The notes beneath the pieces were generated by a model, which had not been told where the DNA came from, did not search any database, and worked only from the letters and a program-made list of their open reading frames with translations. This document shows positions 12,368-22,121 of a DNA stretch of 64,000 nt, one piece after another. This DNA comes from Pseudoxanthomonas sp. SL93 (GTDB taxonomy: Bacteria; Pseudomonadota; Gammaproteobacteria; Xanthomonadales; Xanthomonadaceae). The stretch covers positions 1,054,001-1,118,000 of the forward strand of contig NZ_CP113065.1 of the NCBI RefSeq assembly GCF_026625825.1. Direction: 5' to 3'. The stretch's first letter is position 1, and each line of letters opens with the position of its first letter. The position numbers and the translations under genes are program-made.

Positions 12368-13491
12368 CGCGCGGCTTCCATCGACTGCACGAAACGGTCG
12401 AACAGCGGCGAGACGTCGTGCGGACCCGGCGATGCTTCCGGATGGCCCTGGAAGGAGAATGCCGGCGCATCGGTCAGTTCGATGCCCTGGTTGGTGCCGT
12501 CGAACAGCGAGCGGTGGATCACGCGCACGTTGGCAGGCAGGCTGCCCTCGTCGACGGCGAAGCCATGGTTCTGCGACGTGATCATGACCCGGCCGCTGTC
12601 GAGGTCCTGCACGGGGTGGTTCGCGCCGTGGTGGCCGTGGCCCATCTTCATGGTCTTCGCGCCGGCGGCAAGCGCCAGCAGCTGGTGGCCCAGGCAGATG
12701 CCGAACGTGGGGATCTTCTTCGCCACGAACTCGCGGATCGCGCCGATGGCGTAGTCGCAGGGCTCCGGATCGCCCGGGCCGTTGGACAGGAACACGCCGT
12801 CCGGTTTCAGCGCCAGCACCTCGGCCGCGGGCGTCTGCGCCGGCACCACGGTGACGTCGCAGCCGCGTTCGGCCAGCATCCGCAGGATGTTGTGCTTCAC
12901 GCCGAAGTCATAGGCCACGACCTTGAACCTGGCCTCGGCCTGCACGGGCGCGCCGGTGTCCAGGTCGATCTGGCCGTCGCGCCACGGGTAGGCCTTGTCG
13001 GTACTGACCACCTTGGCCAGGTCCATGCCCTTCAGGCCGGGGAACTTGCGTGCGGCTTCCAGCGCCTTTTCCACGTCCAGGCCGTCGCCGGCCATCAGGG
13101 CGCCGTTCTGGGCGCCGCGGTCGCGCAGGATGCGGGTCAGCTTGCGGGTGTCGATGCCGGCAATGGCGACGATGCCACGCGTCTGCAGCCACTCGGGCAG
13201 CGCCTGCTGGTTGCGCCAGTTGCTGGGGCGACGCGGCACGTCGCGTACGATCAGGCCGGCGCACCACACCTGGCCGGCTTCGTCGTCCTGGTCGGTGCAA
13301 CCGGTGTTGCCGATATGGGGATAGGTCAGAGTGACCATCTGGCGGGCGTAGGACGGGTCGGTCAGGATTTCCTGGTAACCGGTCATCGCGGTGTTGAACA
13401 CCACTTCGCCGACCGACAGGCCATCTGCGCCTACGGATTCGCCCTCGAATACGGTGCCGTCTTCGAGTACGAGGATTGCGGGTCGAGTCAC
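12364..13491 (-). CDS. carA: Carbamoyl-phosphate synthase small subunit
   Basis: CarA is the glutaminase that supplies ammonia to CarB. The 375-residue product has the N-terminal small-subunit domain ([18 protein letters not shown]) and a C-terminal class I glutamine amidotransferase with the nucleophile in [15 protein letters not shown] and the conserved GHHGANHPV and [13 protein letters not shown] around the catalytic His/Glu. The start is a GTG at 13491; an upstream reading frame to 13671 has no family similarity. The gene is preceded by a leader of about 100 nt with two hairpins (separate entry), the place where pyrimidine or arginine control would be expected. Confidence 0.96.
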   Translation of the reverse strand: MTRPAILVLEDGTVFEGESVGADGLSVGEVVFNTAMTGYQEILTDPSYARQMVTLTYPHIGNTGCTDQDDEAGQVWCAGLIVRDVPRRPSNWRNQQALPEWLQTRGIVAIAGIDTRKLTRILRDRGAQNGALMAGDGLDVEKALEAARKFPGLKGMDLAKVVSTDKAYPWRDGQIDLDTGAPVQAEARFKVVAYDFGVKHNILRMLAERGCDVTVVPAQTPAAEVLALKPDGVFLSNGPGDPEPCDYAIGAIREFVAKKIPTFGICLGHQLLALAAGAKTMKMGHGHHGANHPVQDLDSGRVMITSQNHGFAVDEGSLPANVRVIHRSLFDGTNQGIELTDAPAFSFQGHPEASPGPHDVSPLFDRFVQSMEAAR

Positions 13492-13605
13492 GGGGTTCGC
13501 CTTGGGGTGGAGGAACCCTGCCCCTCCATCTTGCGGCTGCAAGAAACCGCGAACTCGGTATTTCTCCGGTCCGGGGCGGTGGGTAACAGGCGAGCGAGAA
13601 TTGTA
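13492..13605 (-). promoter_or_regulatory. carA promoter and structured leader
   Basis: On the minus strand a TACAAT -10 box lies at 13600-13605, giving a start near 13593 and a leader of about 100 nt. No good -35 is visible. The leader holds a TGGAGG/CCTCCA hairpin (13508-13528) and a TCTTGC/GCAAGA hairpin (13529-13544) just before the gene. They could take part in control, but no known pyrimidine attenuator was recognised. Confidence 0.45.
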
Positions 13606-13739
13606 CGGGGACGGCCTGTTCAGCGCCACCGTTTTTTGCAGCCCACGCGCCGATTCAGGCAGAAACCGCACAGCGACGGCGGCCGTCGTTCAGGATTCCG
13701 ACCAACGGTGGGCGCAGCGCGGCAACGCGGAAACGCCCG

Positions 13740-14459
13740 TCAATCCAGCAGGTCGCGCACCCGGTAACTGCCCGGCGCGCGGCCGGCCAAGCGACGCGCG
13801 GCATGCAGCGCGCCGCGGGCGAAGATGTCCCGGTGGGTGGCGCGGTGGGTCAGCTCGATCCGCTCGCCCATGCCGGTGAACTGCACGGTGTGCTCGCCGA
13901 CGATGTCGCCGGCACGCAGGCTGGCGTAGTGCACGTCGGCACCCGCGCTGCCGGCGGCCTGGCCGAGCGTCAATGCGGTGCCTGATGGGGCGTCCTTCTT
14001 GTGGATGTGGTGCGACTCGACCACGTCCACGTCCCACCCCTGCAAGGCGGCCGCGGCCCGTTCCACCAGGTCGGCCAAGACCGCCACGCCCAGGCTGAAG
14101 TTGCTCGCCCACACCAGCGGGATGCGCGACGCCGCGAGTTCAAGCGCCTGCTGCTGGACTGCGGAAATGCCCGTGGTACCCGACACCAGCGGCACGCCTC
14201 GCTCCACGCACAGGGCGAGGATGGGGTCGAAACCTTCAGGCAGGCTGAAATCGATCGCCACGTCGAAGACCGGCGCGCCGGACAGCTCGCTGGCGGCGAA
14301 ATGCGGCACGCCTTCCACCACGCGCTGCGCAGGCGAGCGGCGTGTCACGGCGGCCACGACCTGGAGGCTTTCCGGTTGTCCGGCTGCCAGGCGGAGCAGC
14401 GACTGGCCCATGCGGCCGGAAGCACCATGGATGAGGAGGCGTGTGGGCGGAGTGTTCAT
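13740..14459 (-). CDS. dapB: 4-hydroxy-tetrahydrodipicolinate reductase
   Basis: DapB reduces 4-hydroxy-tetrahydrodipicolinate with NAD(P)H on the way to meso-diaminopimelate and lysine. The 239-residue product has the nucleotide-binding GASGRMGQ (about 10-17), the SGTTGI stretch, and the signature ESHHIHKKDAPSGTA with the catalytic His and Lys. It lies upstream of carA on the same strand with 248 bp between, so a separate carA promoter is likely. The start at 14459 has no Shine-Dalgarno but a TACCAT box 6 nt upstream. Confidence 0.97.
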   Translation of the reverse strand: MNTPPTRLLIHGASGRMGQSLLRLAAGQPESLQVVAAVTRRSPAQRVVEGVPHFAASELSGAPVFDVAIDFSLPEGFDPILALCVERGVPLVSGTTGISAVQQQALELAASRIPLVWASNFSLGVAVLADLVERAAAALQGWDVDVVESHHIHKKDAPSGTALTLGQAAGSAGADVHYASLRAGDIVGEHTVQFTGMGERIELTHRATHRDIFARGALHAARRLAGRAPGSYRVRDLLD

Positions 14460-14465
14460 GCCGGC

Positions 14466-14471
14466 ATGGTA
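14466..14471 (-). promoter_or_regulatory. Candidate -10 box for a leaderless dapB mRNA
   Basis: On the minus strand TACCAT, then GCCGGC, then the ATG at 14459. The spacing places the transcription start at the start codon. No -35 match and no Shine-Dalgarno are seen. Confidence 0.45.
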
Positions 14472-14512
14472 GCGGGTCCGTCGCGATGAAGGCGACCGCC
14501 GTCTTCACGACG

Positions 14513-15847
14513 TCATGGCGTATCCGGTCGACCCAGGTGGAAGCCCTGGCCGAACGGAACCCCGAGTTCCATCAGGGTGCGCAACTGGCCCTCGGTTTCG
14601 ACACCTTCGGCGATGAGTTCCGCACGCGTGCCGTCCGCAAACGTGAGCAGGGCGGAAATCAACGACTGCAGCCGCGGGCGCGTGTCCACGTCGCGGATCA
14701 GGGTGATGTCCAGCTTGATGATGTCCGGCGCCAGCCGCAGCACGTGGCGCAGGCTGGAGAATCCGGCGCCGGTGTCATCCACCGCGATCCGCAACCCGGC
14801 CTGCTGGTAACGGGCAAGGCAGTCGGCGAGGCGTGCGTAGTCGTCCACCGCGGTGTGTTCGGTGATCTCCAGCACGATGCGGCGCATGTCGTGCCCGGCC
14901 AACAGCGCCGACAGCCGATCGCTGCAGGCGCTTTCGGGCGACACGTTGATGGCGAGGTAGGCGTCGGCGGGAACCTCGTGCAGCCGCGCCAGTGCGCCGG
15001 CCGCCGCGGCCAGTTCCAGCTTCACGCTCAGGCCGCATTGCGCCGCGTCTTCGAACCAGCGATCCGTCGACAGATCGTATTCCAGCGGGAAGCGGGCCAA
15101 TGCTTCGTACCCGACAACCGCGCGGTCGGAAAGACGGACGATAGGCTGCAGCGCCATCGGCATCGGCTCGATGCCGAGCACCTCGTGCAGCCGCGCGCGC
15201 GCATCCACTACCTGCTGCCGTTCGCGCTCGCCACGCCCGATCCGCGCGTCCAGTGCAGCGCGCATCTGCGCGTGCTCGATGGCCTTGTACAGGCTGGCGG
15301 CAACCAGCGTGCTCAACTGCTCCAGCGTATGGCGATCGGTGTCGTCATAGGCATCGGGAAGCGCCGCTATGACCTTCAACACGCCGACCACCTGGCTGCG
15401 GAATCGCAGTGGCGCCACCAACATGGAACGCAAACCCACGCTACGGCAGGCATCGCGATTGACGCGCGGATCGGTCTCGCTGTCGTCGCAGCGCAGCACG
15501 CGGTCTTCCTCGATGCAGCGCCCGGTCAGGCTGCCAGCCAACGGCATGCTGAAACCCACCTGGCTCTGCGCGATGCCACTGGCAGACCAGTAGCGCATGT
15601 GGTCCCCATCGCGGATCTCGAGCACGGCACCGTCCGAGCCGGTGAGTTCCTGCGCCCGCCGGGTGATGGCGTCGACCACGTCCTGGGGATCCGGACCTGC
15701 CGCGGCGATCTCGCCCTGCGCAGCGACGATCCGCGTCAACAGCGCGATCGCGCCGGCATCGTCGCCTCCCCCCTCTGCTTCCCCGCGTGCCAACGCACGC
15801 TGACGGCGCGCCGCTGCCAATGACGCCAGTTTCGGATCCCGACTCAT
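14513..15847 (-). CDS. GAF-EAL cyclic-di-GMP phosphodiesterase
   Basis: A 444-residue cytoplasmic protein predicted to hydrolyse c-di-GMP. Residues about 50-195 form a GAF sensor domain (SDGAVLEIRDGDHMRYWSAS onwards); an EAL domain runs from about 215 to the end. Its catalytic residues appear intact: EALAR at 248, the N of INVSPE, the E of LEITEH, the DD of VDDTGAGFSSL, K-x-D in IIKLDITLI, AEGVE and the Q of FGQGFHLGRP. The start at 15847 (MSRDPKLASL) has a purine-rich GGGAGCG and GGGGG upstream; the frame extends further to 15952 without family-like sequence. With the GGDEF protein at 1.1 kb it gives this rpf-flanking region both making and breaking enzymes for c-di-GMP. Confidence 0.9.
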   Translation of the reverse strand: MSRDPKLASLAAARRQRALARGEAEGGGDDAGAIALLTRIVAAQGEIAAAGPDPQDVVDAITRRAQELTGSDGAVLEIRDGDHMRYWSASGIAQSQVGFSMPLAGSLTGRCIEEDRVLRCDDSETDPRVNRDACRSVGLRSMLVAPLRFRSQVVGVLKVIAALPDAYDDTDRHTLEQLSTLVAASLYKAIEHAQMRAALDARIGRGERERQQVVDARARLHEVLGIEPMPMALQPIVRLSDRAVVGYEALARFPLEYDLSTDRWFEDAAQCGLSVKLELAAAAGALARLHEVPADAYLAINVSPESACSDRLSALLAGHDMRRIVLEITEHTAVDDYARLADCLARYQQAGLRIAVDDTGAGFSSLRHVLRLAPDIIKLDITLIRDVDTRPRLQSLISALLTFADGTRAELIAEGVETEGQLRTLMELGVPFGQGFHLGRPDTP

Positions 15848-15973
15848 CCCCCGACGCTCCCTGCCGATGATGGAAACCTCATCGCGACCGCCTGCATGGC
15901 CGCGGCGCGCTGTCACGATCCTAGACAGGTGCCGGATCGCTGTCGAGTACACGCGTTTACCTTCGACTTTCTT

Positions 15974-17086
15974 TCACCCGCCCTTCACCACCACGCCAAT
16001 ACCCGACGCATCGATGTCATCGGCCACACGCTGCAGGCTGGCCACGTCCACCTGTTCGGCAAACCCGATGCGGAAATGCACATCCCCGTCCGGCGTGCGC
16101 GAGGAATGGATCGAGGACAGGCTGATGTCGTGGCGCTCGAAGACATGCAGCAGGGCCCGCAGCGAGCCCGGCCTGTCTTCCGGAAGGTGCACGCTCAAGG
16201 CACGCCGGCCGGCGAGATCCGCGAGCAGGTATCCGACGCGCTCGTAGGTGTAGTTGCCCTCCTGCAATGCCCGAGTGCCGATGGCATCGCGATTGGCATG
16301 CAGGAATTCGTGGCGGAACGCCGCGCGTGCCGCATCGGTGCCCTCGCCCACCAGTTCGGCCATGCGGGCGATCTGCCGGCCCATGGCCTCAAGTGTTTCC
16401 CGCGCGTAGGGATTGCCGAACTGGATGTCCTCGTAGATGGCCGGGTTCAACGACAGGATGCGCGCGATGATGGCCGCGTCCATTTCGAACGATGCCGAAC
16501 GGAACGGCAGCAACGCGGCAAGGTCGCCAACATGCGGGGCCTGCCCGCGCAGCACGCCAGCCTGCGCCAGGTGCGAGGCGTGCACCATCGCCTGCACCAG
16601 CGCCATGATGCGGTCGTGCTGCTCGGGGCTGGACCGCACGCACTCGGCCTCCAGCGATCGCAGCAGCGCCTGCAACCAGGGACGCCAGTGCTCGAGTCGT
16701 GCTTCGCACACCACCATCACCCGGCCCTTCAGCGTCGGCGCCTTGGGCGGCGCAGTCATCGGATGCAGGCCTGCCACCTCGGCGCGTGACTGCAGCATCG
16801 CCGCCACGGGCGCCCCCTTGATCGAGGTGATGTCCAGCCACAGCTTGCCCGACTCGCTGCCGTCGGCAAGTTCGACATAGCGGTGGATCAGGTCACAGGT
16901 GTGGCGGATGGGCGCGGAAAACACCAGTACATCGGCGCGATGTACCAGTTCCACCTCGTCCATCGCTGCGGGATCCGCGGGGTCGCACCCGATGACGTCC
17001 AGCCCCATGCGATCGTTGAAGAACCGGCGTAGCCACCGCCCGTAAGCGCCTGCGCTGCCAACGATGCCAATCAGGGGTCCAGACAT
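15974..17086 (-). CDS. tyrA: Prephenate dehydrogenase with C-terminal ACT domain
   Basis: A 370-residue enzyme that converts prephenate to 4-hydroxyphenylpyruvate for tyrosine synthesis. The N-terminal Rossmann fold has GSAGAYGRW (about 10-18); DITSIKG and GLHPMTAPPKAPTLKG follow the prephenate dehydrogenase pattern. The last 80 residues (RRALSVHLPEDRPGSLRALLHVF) are an ACT domain, the usual site of feedback by an aromatic amino acid. The start at 17086 is set by a GGAG 8 nt upstream; that GGAG is part of the 3' arm of the dnaJ terminator hairpin, so read-through RNA would hide the ribosome site. Confidence 0.9.
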   Translation of the reverse strand: MSGPLIGIVGSAGAYGRWLRRFFNDRMGLDVIGCDPADPAAMDEVELVHRADVLVFSAPIRHTCDLIHRYVELADGSESGKLWLDITSIKGAPVAAMLQSRAEVAGLHPMTAPPKAPTLKGRVMVVCEARLEHWRPWLQALLRSLEAECVRSSPEQHDRIMALVQAMVHASHLAQAGVLRGQAPHVGDLAALLPFRSASFEMDAAIIARILSLNPAIYEDIQFGNPYARETLEAMGRQIARMAELVGEGTDAARAAFRHEFLHANRDAIGTRALQEGNYTYERVGYLLADLAGRRALSVHLPEDRPGSLRALLHVFERHDISLSSIHSSRTPDGDVHFRIGFAEQVDVASLQRVADDIDASGIGVVVKGG

Positions 17087-17112
17087 GGAAAGGGCTCCGC
17101 GAAGGAGCCCCA
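17087..17112 (-). terminator. dnaJ terminator overlapping the tyrA ribosome binding site
   Basis: On the minus strand GGGCTCC (17110-17104), loop TTCGC, GGAGCCC (17098-17092), then TTTCC and the tyrA ATG. The 7-bp GC-rich stem with a short U-run is a plausible intrinsic terminator for dnaJ. The GGAG of its 3' arm is the only Shine-Dalgarno for tyrA. Confidence 0.7.
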
Positions 17113-17138
17113 TTCTAGAAGCAAGGCATGCCGCCGGA

Positions 17139-18260
17139 TCACGACGTCATGCGGTCCCAGAAGCCCCTGACGCCATCGAGGAACGTGGCCGACTTGGGCG
17201 AGTGCTTGCGCGCTTCCTCGCCGCCGAAGGTGGCTTCGAACTTCTGCAGCAGCTCACGCTGTTCGGTGGTCAGGTTGACCGGCGTCTCGACCACCACGCG
17301 GCAGTACAGGTCGCCTTCGCTGCGGCTGCGCACCGACTTGACGCCCTTGCCGCGCAGGCGGAACAGCTTGCCGGTCTGGGTCTCGGCCGGAATTCGGATC
17401 TCCGCTTCTCCATTGAGCGTGGGCACGCGCACGGTGTCGCCCAGCGCGGCCTGCGAGATGCGGATGGGCACTTCGCAATGCAGGTCATCGCCGTCGCGCT
17501 GGAAGATGTCGTGCTCGCGTACGCGCACTTCCACGTACAGGTCGCCCGGCGGCGTGCCGGGCGGACCGGCCTCGCCCTCGCCGGTCAGGCGGATGCGGTC
17601 GCCATTGTCCACGCCGGCGGGAATCTTGACCGACAGGACCTTCTCTTCCTCCACGCGGCCTGCGCCATGGCAGTGCGTGCAGGGGCTCTTGATGGTCTGC
17701 CCACGGCCACCGCAGGCCGGGCATGCCTGCTGCATGGCGAAGATGCCACGCTGCATGCGCACGTTGCCGCGCCCACCGCAGGTGGTGCAGGTTTCGACCT
17801 TGCCGTCTTCCGAACCGGATCCGTTGCAGGGCTCGCACGCGACCAGCGTGGGGATCTCGATGCGCTTCTCGATGCCGGCGACGGCTTCTTCAAGGTCGAG
17901 TTCCATCACGTAACCGACGTCGGCACCCCGCCGTGCCGCGCGCGCGCCGCCCCCGCCGAAGATGTTGCCGAAGATGTCGCCGAAGATGTCGCCCATGTCG
18001 GGCGCGCCATGCCCTCCGCCGCCGCCCATGCCATGCTCGAACGCCGCATGGCCGTGCGCGTCGTACGCGCGCCGCTTGGCACCGTCCGTCAACACTTCGT
18101 AGGCTTCCTTGCATTCCTTGAACGCCGCCTCCGCCGCCGCATCACCGGGATTGCGGTCGGGATGGTGCTTCATCGCACAGCGGCGGTAAGCCTTCTTCAG
18201 GTCTTCTTCGCTGGCGTCGCGGGCCACGCCCAGGACTTCGTAATAGTCGCGTTTGCTCAT
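17139..18260 (-). CDS. dnaJ: Chaperone protein DnaJ (Hsp40)
   Basis: DnaJ delivers unfolded proteins to DnaK and stimulates its ATPase. The 373-residue product shows the full type I layout: J domain with the HPD motif at 33-35, a Gly/Phe-rich linker ([20 protein letters not shown]), four CxxCxGxG zinc repeats ([32 protein letters not shown]) and the C-terminal substrate-binding domains. It is the last gene of hrcA-grpE-dnaK-dnaJ, with a terminator both before and after it. Confidence 0.98.
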   Translation of the reverse strand: MSKRDYYEVLGVARDASEEDLKKAYRRCAMKHHPDRNPGDAAAEAAFKECKEAYEVLTDGAKRRAYDAHGHAAFEHGMGGGGGHGAPDMGDIFGDIFGNIFGGGGARAARRGADVGYVMELDLEEAVAGIEKRIEIPTLVACEPCNGSGSEDGKVETCTTCGGRGNVRMQRGIFAMQQACPACGGRGQTIKSPCTHCHGAGRVEEEKVLSVKIPAGVDNGDRIRLTGEGEAGPPGTPPGDLYVEVRVREHDIFQRDGDDLHCEVPIRISQAALGDTVRVPTLNGEAEIRIPAETQTGKLFRLRGKGVKSVRSRSEGDLYCRVVVETPVNLTTEQRELLQKFEATFGGEEARKHSPKSATFLDGVRGFWDRMTS

Positions 18261-18331
18261 GGTGCCGGATCAGGGGACTCGTGATGGGTTTCGCGGAAAC
18301 AACACGGCGGCGGAAAACCGGGCTTCGGATG

Positions 18332-18360
18332 ACGAAAGAGCGGAGCCACGGCTCCGCTCC
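18332..18360 (-). terminator. Hairpin terminator or attenuator between dnaK and dnaJ
   Basis: A perfect 10-bp inverted repeat (GAGCGGAGCC / GGCTCCGCTC, loop AC) at 18338-18359 is followed on the minus strand by TTTCG. It lies 29 bp after dnaK and would end most dnaK transcripts, lowering dnaJ relative to dnaK. Confidence 0.75.
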
Positions 18361-18387
18361 TTCGGATCACGATTCCCGGATCACGAA

Positions 18388-20310
<1,923 letters not shown>

Positions 20311-20372
20311 GTGGATTTCGCTCCGTAGCAAATTCTGGTGTTGGCCGGCCATCGGCCGGGTTGATGGTCCCG

Positions 20373-20400
20373 ATATAGGGATGCGATGGCGCGGTTCAAG
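20373..20400 (-). promoter_or_regulatory. Sigma-32-like heat-shock promoter of dnaK
   Basis: On the minus strand CTTGAAC (20400-20394), 13 bp, then CCCTATAT (20380-20373). This is close to the RpoH consensus CTTGAAA-N11-16-CCCCATNT, with one mismatch in each box. It would give dnaK-dnaJ its own heat induction in addition to read-through from hrcA-grpE. Confidence 0.75.
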
Positions 20401-20417
20401 CGCCCTCGCGATGTCAT

Positions 20418-20936
20418 TCAGTCGTGTCTGGCGACCACGACCAGCGCCGGGCGCAGCAGGCGACCGTTGAGCAGGTAGCCCTTCTGGAAGACCTGCAGCA
20501 CGCTGCCCGGGTCCGCGCCGGCAGCGTCGGCCTGGCTGATGGCCTGGTGGTGGTCGGGGTTGAAGGCTTCGCCCGTGGGGTCAAGCAGCGTCAGCCCGTT
20601 GTCGCCGGCCACCTTGAGCAACTGCTTGTAGGTCAGTTCGAGCCCGTCACGCAGCGGGCTGGCCTCGCTCCCGGCCGCGGCGAGGCCGGCGTCCAGGCTG
20701 TCGAAGACCGGCAGCAGGTCGCCCAGCAGGCGCTCGTTGGCGAACTTGCGGGCCTGTTCGATATCGCGCGCCACGCGCTTGCGCTGGTTGTCCAGGTCGG
20801 CGCGCTCCAGCAGGGACGCGGCGCGCAGCTGGTCCACTTCGTTCCGAAGCGTCTCCAGTTCGGCGATCAGGGGGTTGTCGGTGTCCTGGGGCGCGTTGTC
20901 GTGTCCCAGGTCGGCATCATGGTCGTTTTGGTTCAT
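20418..20936 (-). CDS. grpE: Nucleotide exchange factor GrpE
   Basis: GrpE releases ADP from DnaK. The 172-residue product has an acidic disordered N-terminus, a long coiled coil ([20 protein letters not shown]), the signature [20 protein letters not shown] and the C-terminal beta domain with [19 protein letters not shown]. The ATG at 20936 (MNQNDHD) is preferred over the in-frame ATG at 20948 because family members in Xanthomonads begin MNQ. Confidence 0.96.
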   Translation of the reverse strand: MNQNDHDADLGHDNAPQDTDNPLIAELETLRNEVDQLRAASLLERADLDNQRKRVARDIEQARKFANERLLGDLLPVFDSLDAGLAAAGSEASPLRDGLELTYKQLLKVAGDNGLTLLDPTGEAFNPDHHQAISQADAAGADPGSVLQVFQKGYLLNGRLLRPALVVVARHD

Positions 20937-20978
20937 CTCGGGTCCCATGGCGGCAAGTCCGGCCGCCCAAGCCCCAAC

Positions 20979-22028
20979 CTATGGGGCCGGCGTTTCCGGA
21001 TTCAAGGCCGCGCCCAGCACATCGGCCGCCGCCTGCACCACCGGAATCACCCGGTCGTAGGCCATCCGGGTGGGGCCGATGACCCCCAGCACGCCCAGCA
21101 CCTGCCCGCCCGCCATGTAGGGCGCGGTGACCACGGAAACGCCGTCGTGCGGCGCCAGGCCGGTTTCCTCGCCGATGAAGATGCGCACGCCGGGCGCGCG
21201 GATCGTGCGCTCCAGCAGCTGCAGGATCTCGCGCTTGCGGGCGAAGGCCTCGAAGAGTTCGCGCAGGCGCTCGAGGTCGGACAGCTCCTGCACGCCCATC
21301 AGCCGGGTCTGGCCCGCCAGCACCACGTCGTCGTTGGGGGGGGTCAGGGCCTGTTCGGCCAGCTCGATGGATTCGGCCAGCAGGCCCTCCATCTCGCTCT
21401 GTGCGCGGCGCAGGTCATGCAGCAGGCCGGCCCGGATCTCGGACAGCGGCCGGCCGGCGAACTGGGTATTCAGGTAGTTGGCGATGCGCTCCAGCTCGGA
21501 CCGCTCATAGGCCCGCCGCGGTTCGATGACCCGGTTCTGCACGTCGTTGTCGGCGAACACCAGGATCGCCAGCACGCGCTTGCCATCCAGCGGCACGAAA
21601 TCGATGTAGCGGAAGGCGAACTGCTCGCGCTTCGGCACGCTGACGACGCCCACGAAGTGGGTCATTGCCGACAGCAGTTCCGACGCGTTGCCGAGCAGCG
21701 CCTGCGTGCCGGCGCCACTGGGCAGCTCGGAGCGCAGTCGCGCCACTTCGGCATCGCCCAGCGACTTCACCTGCACCAGGCTGTCGACGAACACCCGATA
21801 ACCCTGCGGGGTCGGGATGCGGCCGGCGGAGGTATGCGGCGAACTGAGCAGCCCCACTTCCTCGAGCTCGGCCAGGATGTTGCGGATCGTCGCCGGGCTG
21901 ATCTCGAGGCCGGCATGGCGTGCGAGTGTCTGCGACCCCACGGGCTCGCCGTCGCGGATGTAGCGCGAGATCAGCGCCCGCAGCAGCTGGCGGGCGCGGG
22001 GATCCAGGGCGGGCGACGGCAAGTTCAT
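20979..22028 (-). CDS. hrcA: Heat-inducible transcription repressor HrcA
   Basis: HrcA is the repressor that binds CIRCE elements before groESL and dnaK operons in many bacteria. The 349-residue product has the N-terminal winged helix (LARHAGLEISPATIRNILAELEEVGLLSSPHTSAGRIPT) and the GAF-like and dimerisation regions ending VLGVLGVIGPTRMAYDRVIPVV. The ATG at 22028 has no Shine-Dalgarno; TATCTA lies 6 nt upstream and a sigma-32-like promoter overlaps it. No CIRCE sequence is seen in front of this operon, so HrcA probably acts on groESL elsewhere. Confidence 0.95.
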   Translation of the reverse strand: MNLPSPALDPRARQLLRALISRYIRDGEPVGSQTLARHAGLEISPATIRNILAELEEVGLLSSPHTSAGRIPTPQGYRVFVDSLVQVKSLGDAEVARLRSELPSGAGTQALLGNASELLSAMTHFVGVVSVPKREQFAFRYIDFVPLDGKRVLAILVFADNDVQNRVIEPRRAYERSELERIANYLNTQFAGRPLSEIRAGLLHDLRRAQSEMEGLLAESIELAEQALTPPNDDVVLAGQTRLMGVQELSDLERLRELFEAFARKREILQLLERTIRAPGVRIFIGEETGLAPHDGVSVVTAPYMAGGQVLGVLGVIGPTRMAYDRVIPVVQAAADVLGAALNPETPAP

Positions 22029-22035
22029 GATGGTT

Positions 22036-22064
22036 AGATAGCGGTGCGACACGGGGTTTGCAAG
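22036..22064 (-). promoter_or_regulatory. Sigma-32-like promoter of hrcA, predicted leaderless start
   Basis: On the minus strand CTTGCAA (22064-22058), 14 bp, then CGCTATCT (22043-22036). This matches the RpoH pattern moderately. The predicted transcription start falls at or within two bases of the hrcA ATG at 22028. Confidence 0.6.
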
Positions 22065-22107
22065 CACGGGCCGTCGCCGGTGTCGCAGAACCTGAGCCGG
22101 TACGCAT

Positions 22108-22113
22108 TACAAT
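22108..22113 (+). promoter_or_regulatory. Candidate -10 box of recN
   Basis: TACAAT is followed by 8 nt and the ATG at 22122, giving a leader of at most one or two bases. No clear -35 and no recognisable LexA site were found in the 93-bp gap to hrcA. Confidence 0.4.
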
Positions 22114-22121
22114 CCGGCCCC

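Noticed and set aside
22029..22121. CIRCE element between hrcA and recN
   Set aside because: No TTAGCACTC or GAGTGCTAA half-site is present on either strand.
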